From Nematostella vectensis (taxonomy: Eukaryota > Cnidaria > Anthozoa > Actiniaria > Edwardsiidae): a stretch of DNA of 64,000 nucleotides. The stretch lies in contig NC_064035.1 of assembly GCF_932526225.1 (NCBI RefSeq), positions 12,902,566 to 12,966,565 on the forward strand, read 5' to 3'. The position numbers and the translations under genes are program-made. Numbering within the stretch: position 1 is the stretch's first letter; each line of letters begins with the position of its first letter. Positions 1 to 11,400 of the stretch are shown one piece after another. The notes under the pieces are model-generated. The model was not told where the DNA came from and ran no database searches. It saw only the letters and a list, made by a program, of their open reading frames with translations.

Positions 1-117
1 CAGTCATGGCTCTGATTGGCTAGTCTAACCTTCAGTCGGGGCTCTGATTGGCTAGTCTAACATTCAGTCGTGGCTCTGATTGGCTAGTCTAACCTTCAGT
101 CGTGGCTCTGATTGGCT
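1..117. repeat. 32-bp tandem repeat, exon-edge type (second FN3 exon)
   Basis: Four copies with a 32-bp period start at 1, 33, 65 and 97. Read on the minus strand, each unit holds the last codons of the FN3 exon (PIRATTEG) and its splice donor GAAG/GTTAGAC. The true exon end is at 94, and the copies lie on the intron side and run off the window edge. Confidence 0.85.
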
Positions 118-3100
118 CGCTATTCGTCTTCCCGTGTTGGTTGTGTGTGGCTACTCGTATCTTGTACTCGGTCTCAGGGTCTAGATCGTTTAACTGGAAC
201 TCTCGCGTCCCCTCGTCCACCGATCCTGCCAACTTAAGAAAAACAAAAAGAAAGATGTCAGCGACAAAACATTTGTGATAAAGTTTATGTGCTCAAAAGA
301 GATAGTCAATGTAAGTCAATCAAAAAGCGACAAAATGATTGGTGTACTTCTCTAAATGGATGTGAGTGCTTAATTATGATAGTTACGTGAGATGACACAC
401 CAGGTAGTTAAGACTTGACGTGGCTTTCTTGAACATCACGGTATAGTTGGTGATGGTGTATGTCTCGGAGTGGACCGGTGCCTGCCATCGCACGCTAAGA
501 GAGGTTGTCTCGATTTTCGCGGCGTGGATTCTTCTAGGTGCTGGAGGTGGTCCTTAAAAAATACATCTGTGATAAGTATAATCATATCATCATCATTATC
601 ATCATCATCAACGTCAAATCGCTATCGTCATCATCCTTATCATCATTATCATCGCCATAATAATTGTCATTTTCGCCATCATCATCATCATAATTATTAT
701 CGCTATCATCACCATCATAATTATTATCGCTATCATCATCATCGTCATCAACATCGCTATCATCGTCGTCATCATTGTCATAATCATCATTTTTATCATC
801 ATCGTCATCTACCTCTTACCTGTGACCCGCGTTTGATTGACAGATAAGGCCCCAATTCGCGGAACCGTTACCATGGCACCCACCACAGCTTCCGACACAG
901 TCTCAGCGTCAGTCAGTGATTGGTTAAACCCGGCTGTGACGTCAAAGTGGGCTCTCACGCTGCCATTCCTGTAGAGAATAGTAAACTTTGTTGGTCATAA
1001 TATAAACAAACATAATTAACCGCGATAGCCCATGCCCATCAAAACAAGAAATTGTGGGGGAAAAAGGCTCATCAATTTAGCGAATAATAACCTGTACTCA
1101 CGTGAATTTAATTACTTCAATTTGATGAATGTAGTACAGTTCAGAGGCAGCTTCTTTATAAAGCTCAATCACCTGAAAAGAGATCAACTTTTGACTTAAA
1201 CTTTTAAAGCGAAAAGAGTTCGGCGAAAAGAGTATATCGTTTGCTAGACTAAACACTCCAATTCATCATCTAAATGCATCAGAAATCTCGCAACCTTGAC
1301 TCGTTGTAAAAGGTCTACACACCGATTTCTTGACCTGTTTTTCCAGTGCTTTGTACTCGTTGTAAAAGGTCTACATACCGATTCCTTGACCTGTTTCTCC
1401 AGTGCTTTGTACTCTGGTGTCGTGCGATCTAGTAATTTAGCAGAGAACAACTTGTTTCCAAGGGTTACGATGAACCGCACTCTTACGGAATCTATAGATG
1501 AAAAGTCTTAGTTGTGCAATAACTTATGTGCGTATGATCAGATAAACCGTATAACCGTCCCACAGTACATCGAGCGCCCAATATAACCGTCCCAGTGTAC
1601 ATCGCGCGCCCCGTATTATTGCCCCACAGTACATTGCGCGCCCCATATAACCGTCCTACAGTACATCGCGCGCCTCGTATAACCGTCCCACAGCACATCG
1701 AGCGCCCCGTATAACCGTCCCACAGTACATCGCGCGCCCCATATCACCGTCCCACAGTACATCGCGCGCCCCGTATTATCGCCCCACAAAAGATAGCGCG
1801 CCATGTATTATCGTCCCACCACACATCGCATGCCCCGTACAACTGCCCACAGTACAATGCGTTCCCCGTATAACCGTCCCACATTACATCGGACAGCTCA
1901 TATTTTTCCGTCCCATAGCACATCGCGCGCCCAATATAACCGTCCCACAGTACATAGTGCGCCCCATATAGCCGTCTAACAACACATTGCGCCCCCAATA
2001 TAACCGTCCCACAGTACATAGTGCGCCCCATATAGCCGTCTAACAACACATTGCGCCCCCAATATAACCGTCCCACAGTGCATCGCGCGCCCCATATAAC
2101 CGTCCCACAGTGGATCGCGCGTCCCGTTTAACTGTCCCACAGTGCATCACGCATCCCGTATAACCGTCCCACAGTACATCGCGCGCCCCGTATAAGCGTC
2201 CCACATCACATCGTGCGCCTCATATTTCCGTCCCATACCATATAGCGCCCCCCATATAACCGTCCCACAGTACATTGCTCGCCCCATTACACCGTCCCAC
2301 AGTACATTGAGCGCCCCATATAACCGACCCACAGTACATCGCGCGCCCCGATTAACCGTCCTACGGGTACATCGCGCTCCGTATAACCGTCCCACCACAC
2401 ATCGCGCCCCGTATAACCGTCCCACAGTACATTGCTCGCCCCATATCACCGTCCCACAGTACACCGCGCGCCCCGTATTATCGCCCCACAAAAGATAGCA
2501 CATCGCGCGCCGTATAACCACCCATTGCAGGCCCCGTAAAGCCGTCCCACAGTACATTGCTCCCGAATACAATAAACTTTTCACTTACTTGTCGGCATGG
2601 TCATGACGTAGACCGGCGAGCTCGGCGTCCCATCTCTGTGTTCATTGAACTCCATAACCACGAGACTGTAGTTCGTAAGCGGCTTAAGTCCTTGGAACTC
2701 TATTCGTAACACGGCGGCGCCCGTGGTGTTACTTATCATATAGCGGTCAGCGGTCACCTCCTTGATCATAATGCGGTATCCCTGTGGTGTACCGTGGACG
2801 AAAGGCAAGGGGACTGGTTTCCACTCTATTAAGATACTGTTAGGTCCGGTCGCGTAGGCTCTGGTGGACGTAGGTGGTTTCGTTGGACCTGTGTTTTAGG
2901 TAACCGTCACCTTGCGATTTATAAATCGTTTGTGGTCGACCCCATCCAAACAAACCATTTCTCAATACGAACCCTTTCTCAATACACACCCTTCCTTAAT
3001 ACCATCAGTAAAAGAAATAGTAAACGCAGTAGTCTGATTGTACCTAGTGTCCATCGCACTATCGGCCAACGGACTTGGTTTGAGGCAAAGCATAGAACGC

Positions 3101-6100
3101 TCTTCCATTGAATGTAAGGGAAAGCAAATCTCTTACTAGTGTTGCACTAAACAAACCAGCCACCCAACCAACCAATCAACCACCCAACCAACCAATCACC
3201 CACCCACCCACCCACCCAACCAACCAACCAACCAACCAACCAACCAACCAACCAACCAACCAACCAACCAACCAACCAGCCAGCCAACCAATCAACCCAC
3301 CACTCAACCAACCAATACGAACCCTTTCTCAACACAGACCCGTTCTCAATACGCGCCCGTTCTCAATACAGACCCGTTTTCAATACGCACCTTTTGCAAT
3401 ACGCACCCTTTCTCAATACACACCCTTTCTCAATACGCACCCTTTCTCAATACGCACTTTTTCTCAATACACACCCCTTTCTCAATACACACCCTTTCTC
3501 AATACACACCCTTTCTCAATACGCAACCTTTCTCAATACGCACCCTTTCTCAATACGCACCCTTTCTCACCCTTTTCGTTTTTCACAATTGTCGTCTCTT
3601 GCTCTTTGATTTAGGCACATCGCATTTCTACCACATTGATAAGCACTGTACCTGGTTTGGGGGGTGGGGGGACATTTGGGCATATCACAGTACTACCAGC
3701 TTGATAAGCACTGTACCTGGTTTGGGGGGTGGGGGTGGGGGGGGGACATTTGGGCATATCACAGTACTACCAGCTTGATAAGCACTGTACCTGGTGTGGG
3801 GGGTGAGGGTGGGGGGGACATTTGGGCATATCACAGTACTACCACATTGATAAGCACTGTACCTGGTGTGGGGAGTGGGGGTGGGGGACATTTGGGCATA
3901 TCACAGTACTACCAGCTTGATAAGCACTGTACCTGGTTTGGGGGGTGGGGGGGACATTTGGGCATATCTCAGTACTACCAGCTTGATAAGCACTGTACCT
4001 GGTTTGGGGGGTGGGGGTGGGGGGGACATTTGGGCATATCACAGTACTACCAGCTTGATAAGCACTGTACCTGGTTTGGGGGGTGGGGGTGGGGGGGACA
4101 TTTGGGCATATCACAGTACTACCACATTGATAAGCACTGTACCTGGTTTGGGGGGTGGGGGTGGGGGGGACATTTGGGCATATCACAGTACTACCACATT
4201 GATAAGCACTGTACCTGGTGTGGGGAGTGGGGGTGGGGGGACATTTGGGCATATCACAGTACTACCAGCTTGATAAGCACTGTACCTGGTTTGGGGGGTG
4301 GGGGGGACATTTGGGCATATCACAGTACTACCAGCTTGATAAGCACTCTACTAGTTGATAACCGCTGTACCTGGCGGGGGACATTTGGGCACATCGCAGT
4401 ATTCCCAACGCATTGACATGTTGGTCGTGTAGCACCACGGGCCGTCCGGGCCCATGCCACCAGGATTACGGCAGAAATTGGCTGCGTTTACAAGCTCTGG
4501 GTACTGGGTCGAGTTGTGATAGTGGCGGTGAGGGCACTGGGACGACCAGGACTGACACGTGATTCCCGATTTCGTAACACTTATGTTGCCACGGTAACCG
4601 ACGCCCTCGCCATAGTAGCAGTCTATGTAAAGGATCACGTGCTCGTTAACGTTGCCGGAATGGACTTCTTTCTTTTGATAAATTTTATACATACCTGATG
4701 ATAATAATTTATCTGTTTCAGCTGATGAAAGAAAACAAAAGTGATATGAATGATGCCATTTACAGCCGTAGTTCGCTCCCGCCCAGAACTCAAAACTCTT
4801 GTCTTGTTTGAGAATGTCGCGTAGTCAATCAAAATTTGGGGCAAGGTTTAATTGTTTGGTTTGATTGAAAGCGCGTTATTCCCAAATTTAGACGTTGATA
4901 TTTGTTTTTTGGCGTTCGCGCAACAACAAAGTCGATTATGAATCACGTCTGATTGTAACTGGCTATAAATCACGTATCAAATGAATCATCACTTACTGAT
5001 CAAGTCGGGTATGTAGTAACAGCTCGGGTTATCCCCACCGTTACGTCTCGGGAAGTTTCCGTTATCACATTCCATAATATTCCACTGATAGGGCCATTGG
5101 CCCTGGTTTATCTTGTTGAAGTTTCTGGCCATCTCGAATTCCTTGTCGCACTGTTTCATCCCATACTTGCATGTCTCATAGCAAATCGGCTTTTTCATCA
5201 GCTTCCCTGAAATGTTTTTAACAATAGTCCGTTTTATAATAAAAGTAAATGTTGAAATTATTGAATAACAGGCCCGTAACCAGGGAGGGGGGTTGCAGGG
5301 TGTGTCCCCCCTCCCCCCTCCCCCGCAAAAGGCAGAGAATAAACGTCGCGTGGAGGCACTGCAATGACCGAAAAAATCCCTTTTTGTTCTTTCGGTGTGG
5401 TCAAATATTTATCAGAAAGCCCTCCCCCCCGGGGAAATTTATTGCGGATGTCGCACCTCCCCCCCCCCCCCCCCCAAGAAAAATCCAAAATCCTGGGTAC
5501 GGGCCTGAATAACCTATACATAGGGAGTCCAGGGGAAGGGGGACGCTATAAAATGATTCAATCTTATTTACCCGTCTGTAAACCTTCCAATGATTAAGAA
5601 AACGTCGGCACAATGCAGATTTTTTTAGATATCATTTAGCAGGTCAATACCTGCCTTCTTCATGTTATAAACAATTGCGGCATGCTACAGTAAGTGTGTA
5701 AAAAGTTCGTGGATGATTAACACACAAAAGATGATAATAGAAAACTGAGCAATATAGAATAAATTTAGGAAAATAGAAGATAACGATGAATAGGGGGAGT
5801 GTTGTCAGTTTCTTCTCGCCGGCAGTTGATCGTTTATTACCGGCGTCTTAATCTACGAATATATAGTAGCTGTTTTACGCTTGCGACTAACAAGAAGCCA
5901 TGTTGGATTAAGTGTCATTCAAAATATGGATTAGCCATATAAGGCCTACAACCGGATGTGGCAGTACCGGAAGGTCAACTCGTAACAGTACCTGTTGTGT
6001 AGTCGCATCGTGGAAAACTCCATCGACAATAGGACGCATTGAACACCTCCATGCACGTCTCGCGAACTATTAGACCGTAGATGTCCTCCATGACCGTCTT

Positions 6101-7762
6101 GCCGAATTGAAACACTTGCATGCCTTTCTCCGATTGCCTCTGGCTCTCTTTGGTGCCATAGACATGCGCGTTGCCGACTATGGGCGAGCAGTAACCCTTA
6201 GGGTACCCCACATAGCGGTTACAAAAATAATCATTTTTCAAGACGTTAGGGTAAACTTGCACACAGCTGAAAAGGATAAAAAGATCACGGTCGCGGAGTT
6301 ACGTATTATTACCTCCCGGATATGTGGCGGTGGGAATGATGTTGGAGAGGTAGGTGTTGGGGGTGATTTGGGGTGGTGATCGTGGTGATGATGATGGTGG
6401 TGGTGATTGTGGTGGTGATGATAATGGTGGTGGTGAAGATGGTGGTGGTGGTTGTAATAGTGATGGGTGTTGGTGATGATGGCGGTAATGATGATGATGA
6501 TGGTGGTGGTGGTAGTGGTGGTGATGATGGTGGTGACGATGATGGTAACGGTGACGGTGATGGTAATGGTGATGATGGTGGTGGTAGTGGTGGTGATGAT
6601 GGTGGTGATGGTGGTGGTGATGGTGGTGGTGGTGGTGATGATGGCGGTAATGATGATTGTGGTGGTGGTGGTGGTGATGATGGTGGTGGTGGTGATGGTG
6701 ATGGTGGGGGCCGTGACGGTGACGGTGATGGTGATGGTGATGGTGAAGATGGTGGTGGTGGTTGTAATAGTGGTGGGTGTTGGTGATGATGGCGGTAATG
6801 ATGATGATGATGGTGGTGGTGGTAGTGGTGGTGATGATGGTGGTGACGATGATGGTGACGGTGATGGTAATGGTGATGATGGTGGTGGTAGTGGTGGTGA
6901 TGATGGTGGTGATGGTGGTGGTGGTGGTGATGGTGGTGGTGGTAGTGGTGGTGATAATGATGGTGATGGTGATGGTGATGATGATGATGATGGCGGTTAG
7001 TGTAGGTGGTGATGATGGTGGTTAGTGTAGGTAGTTAGCTATGGTGGTGGTGATGTTGTAGGTGGTGGTAATGATGATGATGGTTATTTTTGTTATTTTT
7101 TTGTTGTTATATTATATTTTTGTCTTTTTTATAAAAATTTTAAATGAATTAATTAGTAAGGTGTAATATTAAGTTGGCCATTAAATAATCATTTCACCTT
7201 GAATTCGATGTTATTGTTTCGCTACCTGGAAATGGAAAATAAACAGATAAACTTTACTAGTAATCAAGTCCTTTGCTTCAGGGCGATCAATGTGTTAACC
7301 GATAAGTGCTGTGCTATAGTATCAAGCTAAACTTGAACGTATCGTCGATAGACTGGAAGAACTTTAGACCGTCCGATAGACCTATAGACCGCCCAATAGA
7401 CTTATAGACCTAATACATCATCCGGTAGACCTAGAGATCATTCAATCCGCCTATAGACCGTCCGATCCGCCTATAAATCGATAGACCTATAGACCATCCA
7501 ACAGAACCTCCAATAGACAGTCCGATAGACTATAAACCGTCCAACGGACTGTAAGAGACTAAGAGAAAAAGCTACCAGTAGACCAAGCCCTTGATATATT
7601 TTATCTAAAAGCTAACGATCGACAGGCTAAAGGATTGATTGACAGGCCAACCCACCGACTGGCCGACCGTCAGTCTGGTCATCGTTCATTACCTGATGCG
7701 CTTATCCTCACTGCAAGGATGACAACCCAGACGACTCCAGCATAGCAGCTCGCACCAGCCAT
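94..7762 (-). CDS. ROR-type receptor-like protein, 5' part: signal peptide-CRD-kringle-FN3-SEA-FN3
   Basis: Exons, in order of transcription: 7762-7693, 7225-7198, 6266-5992, 5206-4997, 4721-4371, 2888-2589, 1491-1379, 1172-1102, 968-820, 552-401, 232-94. All have AG/GT borders and phases that agree, giving 619 codons before the left edge. Exon 1 encodes a signal peptide with core VVWVVILAV. Exons 3-4 form a cysteine-rich frizzled-type domain closest in pattern to ROR receptors. Exon 5 is a kringle with the ROR-like [11 protein letters not shown] stretch and CRNPGG/DGPWCY motifs, plus one extra Cys. Then come a 1-1 phase FN3 exon of exactly 100 codons, a SEA domain over three exons with an NGSVRAHF autocleavage-like site, and an FN3 over two exons. 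ROR and MuSK have Ig-CRD-kringle then a kinase; here no Ig precedes the CRD and FN3/SEA follow. Likely a cell-surface protein, possibly Wnt-binding (inference). Whether a kinase follows is unseen. The kringle exon could also start at 4694. The signal and 28-nt exons are the least certain. Confidence 0.8.
585..812. repeat. (ATC)n-rich trinucleotide microsatellite
   Basis: Imperfect ATC/ATT repeats lie in the intron just after the donor of the last SEA exon (820, minus strand). Reading frames in it are low-complexity His/Met/Ile artefacts. Confidence 0.9.
1298..1415. repeat. 56-bp tandem duplication, exon-edge type (first SEA exon)
   Basis: Two copies of about 56 bp. The right copy holds the true 3' end of SEA exon 1491-1379 ([10 protein letters not shown]) and its donor TCG/GTATGT. 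The left copy repeats the same codons and a donor-like TCG/GTGTGT inside the intron. Confidence 0.85.
1553..2573. repeat. 31-bp minisatellite, about 33 copies, GCGCGC-rich
   Basis: Units resemble CCGTCCCACAGTACATCGCG followed by CGCCCCGTATAA, with much variation between copies (GCGCGC, GAGCGC, GCTCGC). The array fills the intron between the SEA and first FN3 exons and stops about 15 bp short of the FN3 donor. Frames across it are repeat artefacts. Confidence 0.9.
2889..3158. other. intron sequence with a few 17-bp repeat units
   Basis: Intron of the receptor gene, next to the acceptor of the FN3 exon. At about 2955-2998 there are a few copies of the CTCAATACRMACCCTTT unit that recurs at 3316-3575. 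Nothing else recognised. Confidence 0.6.
3160..3315. repeat. (CCAA)n microsatellite
   Basis: Long near-perfect CCAA/CCAC tetranucleotide run in the intron between the kringle and FN3 exons. Confidence 0.95.
3316..3575. repeat. 17-bp minisatellite
   Basis: About fifteen copies of TTTCTCAATACGCACCC and variants, continuing the family seen near 2955-2998 on the other side of the CCAA tract. The CCAA run seems to have been inserted into or grown within this array. Confidence 0.9.
3625..4385. repeat. about 72-bp minisatellite made from the kringle exon 3' edge and splice donor
   Basis: Ten units follow the true kringle exon edge into the intron (transcription is leftward). Each carries CTGTACCTGG, whose reverse complement CCAG/GTACAG is the kringle donor, then a G-rich tract, then GGGACATTTGGGCAYATC, which matches the end of the kringle coding sequence (CDVPKCPP). 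The authentic edge is 4371/4370. Runs such as GGGGGGTGGGGGTGGGGG could form G-quadruplexes on the plus strand. Confidence 0.9.
5269..5507. mobile_element. MITE with CAGGCCCGTAMCCAGG termini (hAT-like)
   Basis: Starts CAGGCCCGTAACCAGGGA and ends with the inverted TCCTGGGTACGGGCCTG, about 239 bp, with G/C-run interior and no coding capacity. It lies in the intron before the second CRD exon. Relatives are at 10348 and 33757. The hAT assignment rests on the terminus style only; the flanking duplication is unclear. Confidence 0.75.
6318..7085. repeat. (GGTGAT)n-rich microsatellite, about 770 bp
   Basis: Long GGT/GAT imperfect trinucleotide tract with an internal duplication: the segment from about 6467 recurs from about 6777. 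It sits in the intron between the 28-nt exon and the first CRD exon. Its reading frames are Gly/Asp or Val/Met low complexity. Confidence 0.95.
7360..7550. repeat. degenerate TATAGACCGTCCGATAGACC repeat
   Basis: Irregular, diverged copies of a roughly 20-bp unit in the first intron of the receptor gene. Confidence 0.6.
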
Positions 7763-9528
7763 ACCCTGACACACAATGTACGATCACGGGCTGTAGGATA
7801 GCGTGAGAGTGGAGGTTGGTACAGACTTTTGGCCCCTTCTATGTATGGCGTGTATAGTAACCGCCACACAGTGAGGAACGCCTCAATTCTGCTAACGCTT
7901 CCAGTTCTGATACGATATGTTGGAAGACAGTGTACGAAATACGAATAGGGGTTAGAGGCGGGTGATCACGTTCCACGACTAATTAGCGTACGCTGGACAG
8001 AGGACAATCCTTAACCGGAAACGACGATTTAGATTCAGCTGATCACGTTTCGAACTTCACGGTCGTCCCTTTCGCGATTCAAGATAACAAAAAAGTTCGT
8101 ACACGAATCTGAAAATACCCTTACCGTCCCTAAGTAATGCAATCTTGCTCCTATATCCATGGATTAATAACTTTGCGCAGACAATACTGAGCCGTAGATT
8201 ATCAGTGTCTGACATAATCATTAGCGGATCTATTTTTGTGCAAAAAATGCAAGTAATATTTCTGTTATTCTCTACAATGCCCGGATGCATCCCTTTGCTG
8301 ATAGAAGGCCCAGGGACGGTATAAAGCAATGTAGTATTTTAGGACCCGTGAAAACACGGGTTCTGAACCTTTAGAGCATGTGAACCCGAGTAGGTTATAC
8401 GAGATTAACTTCAGCAAGGAGCTGAATTAAGAAATTCCACGTCATATCATGGATAAAATAAGCGAAAGTACCTTATGTATCAGTAGAATATTAATATTAT
8501 TACCATGTGTATAATCAGCCGAACGTGCCCTAAAATAGGGCAAACTGGGCGATAAAAAAACACAAACTAATACGTGACGAATCGGTAATCCGTTGTAGTA
8601 AATGGCTTGTGGTGTTGTGTTTTGGCTTGTTTAGGCTATTTTTTTTTTCTTTCATTCAAATGTCGCATTTTTAAAATGATTTATACGCTTGGGCGAATCT
8701 TAAGAGAATAATTGCAAAACACGCTTTTTGTTGTCCAATTAATGCCATACTCGTCAATTCTATCGAATCCAGAACTGTAAACATATTGGAGAACTTTAAA
8801 AGAAGCTGCAAGGTTAATGGGAACAAGACTTTCCAATACATTGTAAGTATACCTTTAAGGTAAACAAGTCCCCCCCAAAAAAAACACGAAATTATATCAC
8901 ATATAACATACTTTTCTATGTTAAATATTATATATAATATCATATTCAGTATACGTTAAATACCCTGTGTGTAGATGTGGAGGGATTCCTAATAGCACGA
9001 ATGTCAGAATCGAAATACGTATATTAATGACATCACATCAATATATCCAAATAGTTATTGCTTGCGATTTACCTACACTGCCATACAATCACATCTTTTT
9101 CTGTCTCTATCACATACCTCTGCACTTCTCACAGATCTGGGTCTCTTTGCGGGCTCGATAGAAAGGGTCTTGACGGTCTGATACGGAAATGATCACAGTT
9201 ATTTTTGCTGTCTCCTTGTGTACTCTTCGTCATTCTTGACGAACTTGCGTGACATTGACTCATGTAGAACTTCCGGCCGCAAGTTTACCGCTGATGGTTC
9301 CCGAGGTCACCATATACCAAATGGCAAAATGTTTGCATGACAAGAGCGGGAATGTCAACTTATTACACAATGACGACGCACGATGTTTGGAAGAAGAAAA
9401 TGGTCAAAGAACGCAATGGAATCTCGTAACTCGAGCTCTCAAGGGCTGAGGGAAAATGTTTGATTCGCCCTATTACACGTACTGCGGTTTTCAATGCTTT
9501 ACGAACTCTCGCCGACAAGCTTGATCGC
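7763..9528. other. intergenic, no gene recognised
   Basis: 5' flank of the minus-strand receptor gene. Short open frames here have no recognisable domain, and no convincing splice-flanked exon was found on either strand. Confidence 0.5.
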
Positions 9529-9663
9529 TAGGTGCGTAGCGGGTCAAGGGAAGGGAAGGGGGGGACTGGGACCTCCGCCCAGTCCCCCTCGGCCCCGCGC
9601 TCGCTTTTTCCTCCTCTCGCCCCCTCTCCCCCGTCCCTCTCCCTTGAGCTGCTACGCAGGCTT
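9529..9663. mobile_element. 135-bp MITE with 9-bp target duplication
   Basis: Inverted ends contain TGCGTAGCGGGTCAAGGGA on the left and the inverted TCCCTTGAGCTGCTACGCA on the right. The element is bounded by the direct repeat CTTGATCGC at 9520-9528 and 9664-9672. The interior is C/G-rich. A 9-bp duplication fits a Mutator-like superfamily (inference). Confidence 0.8.
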
Positions 9664-10063
9664 CTTGATCGCCAGCGACGGGTGCACATAAAACGAGGAT
9701 CCGTGCGCCGCCACCTCTCCCCACAGGCGGTAACCAATAAAAAAACAACAAATGTAAACCCGTAGTTTAGAAGAAGGAAAACAGAAAGCGTTTTAGGATT
9801 AGCAAATTTTTTACCAGAGCTCACAGAATGTTGAAAATCGGATTAAACAAAGAGTAGGGAACACTTATTGAGTATGTGAAAATGCTATAAAAACATGCGT
9901 GGGACTGAATTTAGTTCAACAAAAACCTAACTACTCATAAATTGTCCATCTCACCCCTTAGCCAACCTGAAGACATTTGGCAGCCATATGCTAGATAACT
10001 GTTAAAATGTTACAGTGTTGTCTTAGTCTTGTCTTGTCTTGTCTTCGTCTTGTCTTGTCTTGT

Positions 10064-10200
10064 CTTAGTTCAAACGTCGTATTATCCATGAGCCGTATTC
10101 AATACAAATGCATGCAAATGAATCGAGTCGATTGTTTCATCTTCATTTGCATGCATTTGCATTGAATACGGCTCATGGATAGTACGACGTTTAAACTTAG
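10064..10200. mobile_element. short hairpin (foldback) element
   Basis: Nearly perfect inverted repeat of about 58 bp per arm around a very short loop. Both arms contain CCATGAGCCGTATTCAATRC and ATGCATGCAAATGAA. No coding potential. Confidence 0.85.
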
Positions 10201-10347
10201 CATAATAGTACTATACTGTATTTATATTACATAATGGATAGGGTACGGATAGAATACTGCACACTATACACATAGGTGTCTACTCTGTCACAAATAGTGT
10301 TATGCATCAAGGGAAAGGCATACTTACTCTCTCCCGATGATGATGAT

Positions 10348-10560
10348 CAGGCCCGTACCCAGGATTTTTCTTGGGGGGGGGGGGGGTGCGAAATCCGAAA
10401 AAGTGGACCTAATTTTGGGGTTGTGGGTGAGAGTGAGTTCTCTGATAAAAATCTTACCACCTCAGAAAAAAAACAAAAATGGAATTTTTTATGCCTTTGC
10501 AGTATCTCCACGGGACGTTTATTGTCGGATTGACTACCAGAGTGATCTAGCTTATGCTTT
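10348..10560. mobile_element. hAT-like MITE, probably truncated
   Basis: Starts CAGGCCCGTACCCAGGAT with the TTTTTCTTGG-G-run interior shared with the element at 33757. The matching right terminus was not found. Confidence 0.6.
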
Positions 10561-11400
10561 ATAGTTTTGTCTACAAATAGCACGTCTATTGAGAACCGAA
10601 AGTGGACCTTCGGCCGTTTAAACGCCTATTCTTTTAACCGTTAACCGTAAATTAGGTACCCGTATTGAGACCCTTATCTTAAGGTGACGCGTGAAAGCTC
10701 TTGGGTGACAAAATTAAATTTTTACTTTTAATCACGTCTGTCACAATGAAAAAAAGAACACAATTAATATAGAAAATGTCAAAATGCTAATCTCGGATTT
10801 GGACAGCTTTAGGAAATAGATAAAGATATAGATAATACATGTAGACGTGTGCTGAATCACCGTATGGCAGCTAAAGCTTTACGTCCACACTGGTGATTTC
10901 TATACCTGCATTCCATGTCTAGGCCAGGAACGGTGTTGCGTTTTAACTCTTGCTACCAATACAAGGAGCAAGGGTGACCAAGCATTTTTGTCTTTTTTTG
11001 TTTGAATCCGGGTTAAAAAGGTGAGTCTGGGCTCACTACTTTACGTTATTACATCTAGATGTCTTCATTGCTCTCGGGAATTCGGGGATAAAATACCCTA
11101 AAAGGAATGAGCATAGGGGAGCGAGGGTGAGCGAGGAATATGGACTTCACCGAAAAACTAAGAACGGGGGTGAGCTAAGGGGAGCAAGGAATGTGGAATT
11201 GTAACTGGTAAACAGTGAAAAAATTTTTTAAAAAAAATCGAGGACATGGCCGAGAATCGAACCTCGTCCATATCCAGATAAAATGAAAAAAAAAAAACAT
11301 AGACCATACTTCCAGACACATGCGCTGAAACACCGTATGGCAGCATAGAGCTTTACGGCTAAGCTGGAGATTTCGGCCCCAGCACCGCTATCTAACGAAC
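10561..11400. repeat. intergenic with a pair of dispersed repeat copies
   Basis: Segments at about 10845-10910 and 11315-11390 share CACCGTATGGCAGC, then AGCTTTACG and GGAGATTTC/GGTGATTTC, so they are two copies of one dispersed element. Near 11250 (minus strand) GGTTCGATTCTC resembles a tRNA B box, so a SINE origin is possible but not shown. Confidence 0.45.

Noticed and set aside
6373-7025. Val/Met- and Gly/Asp-rich frames
   Set aside because: Trinucleotide microsatellite inside a receptor intron.
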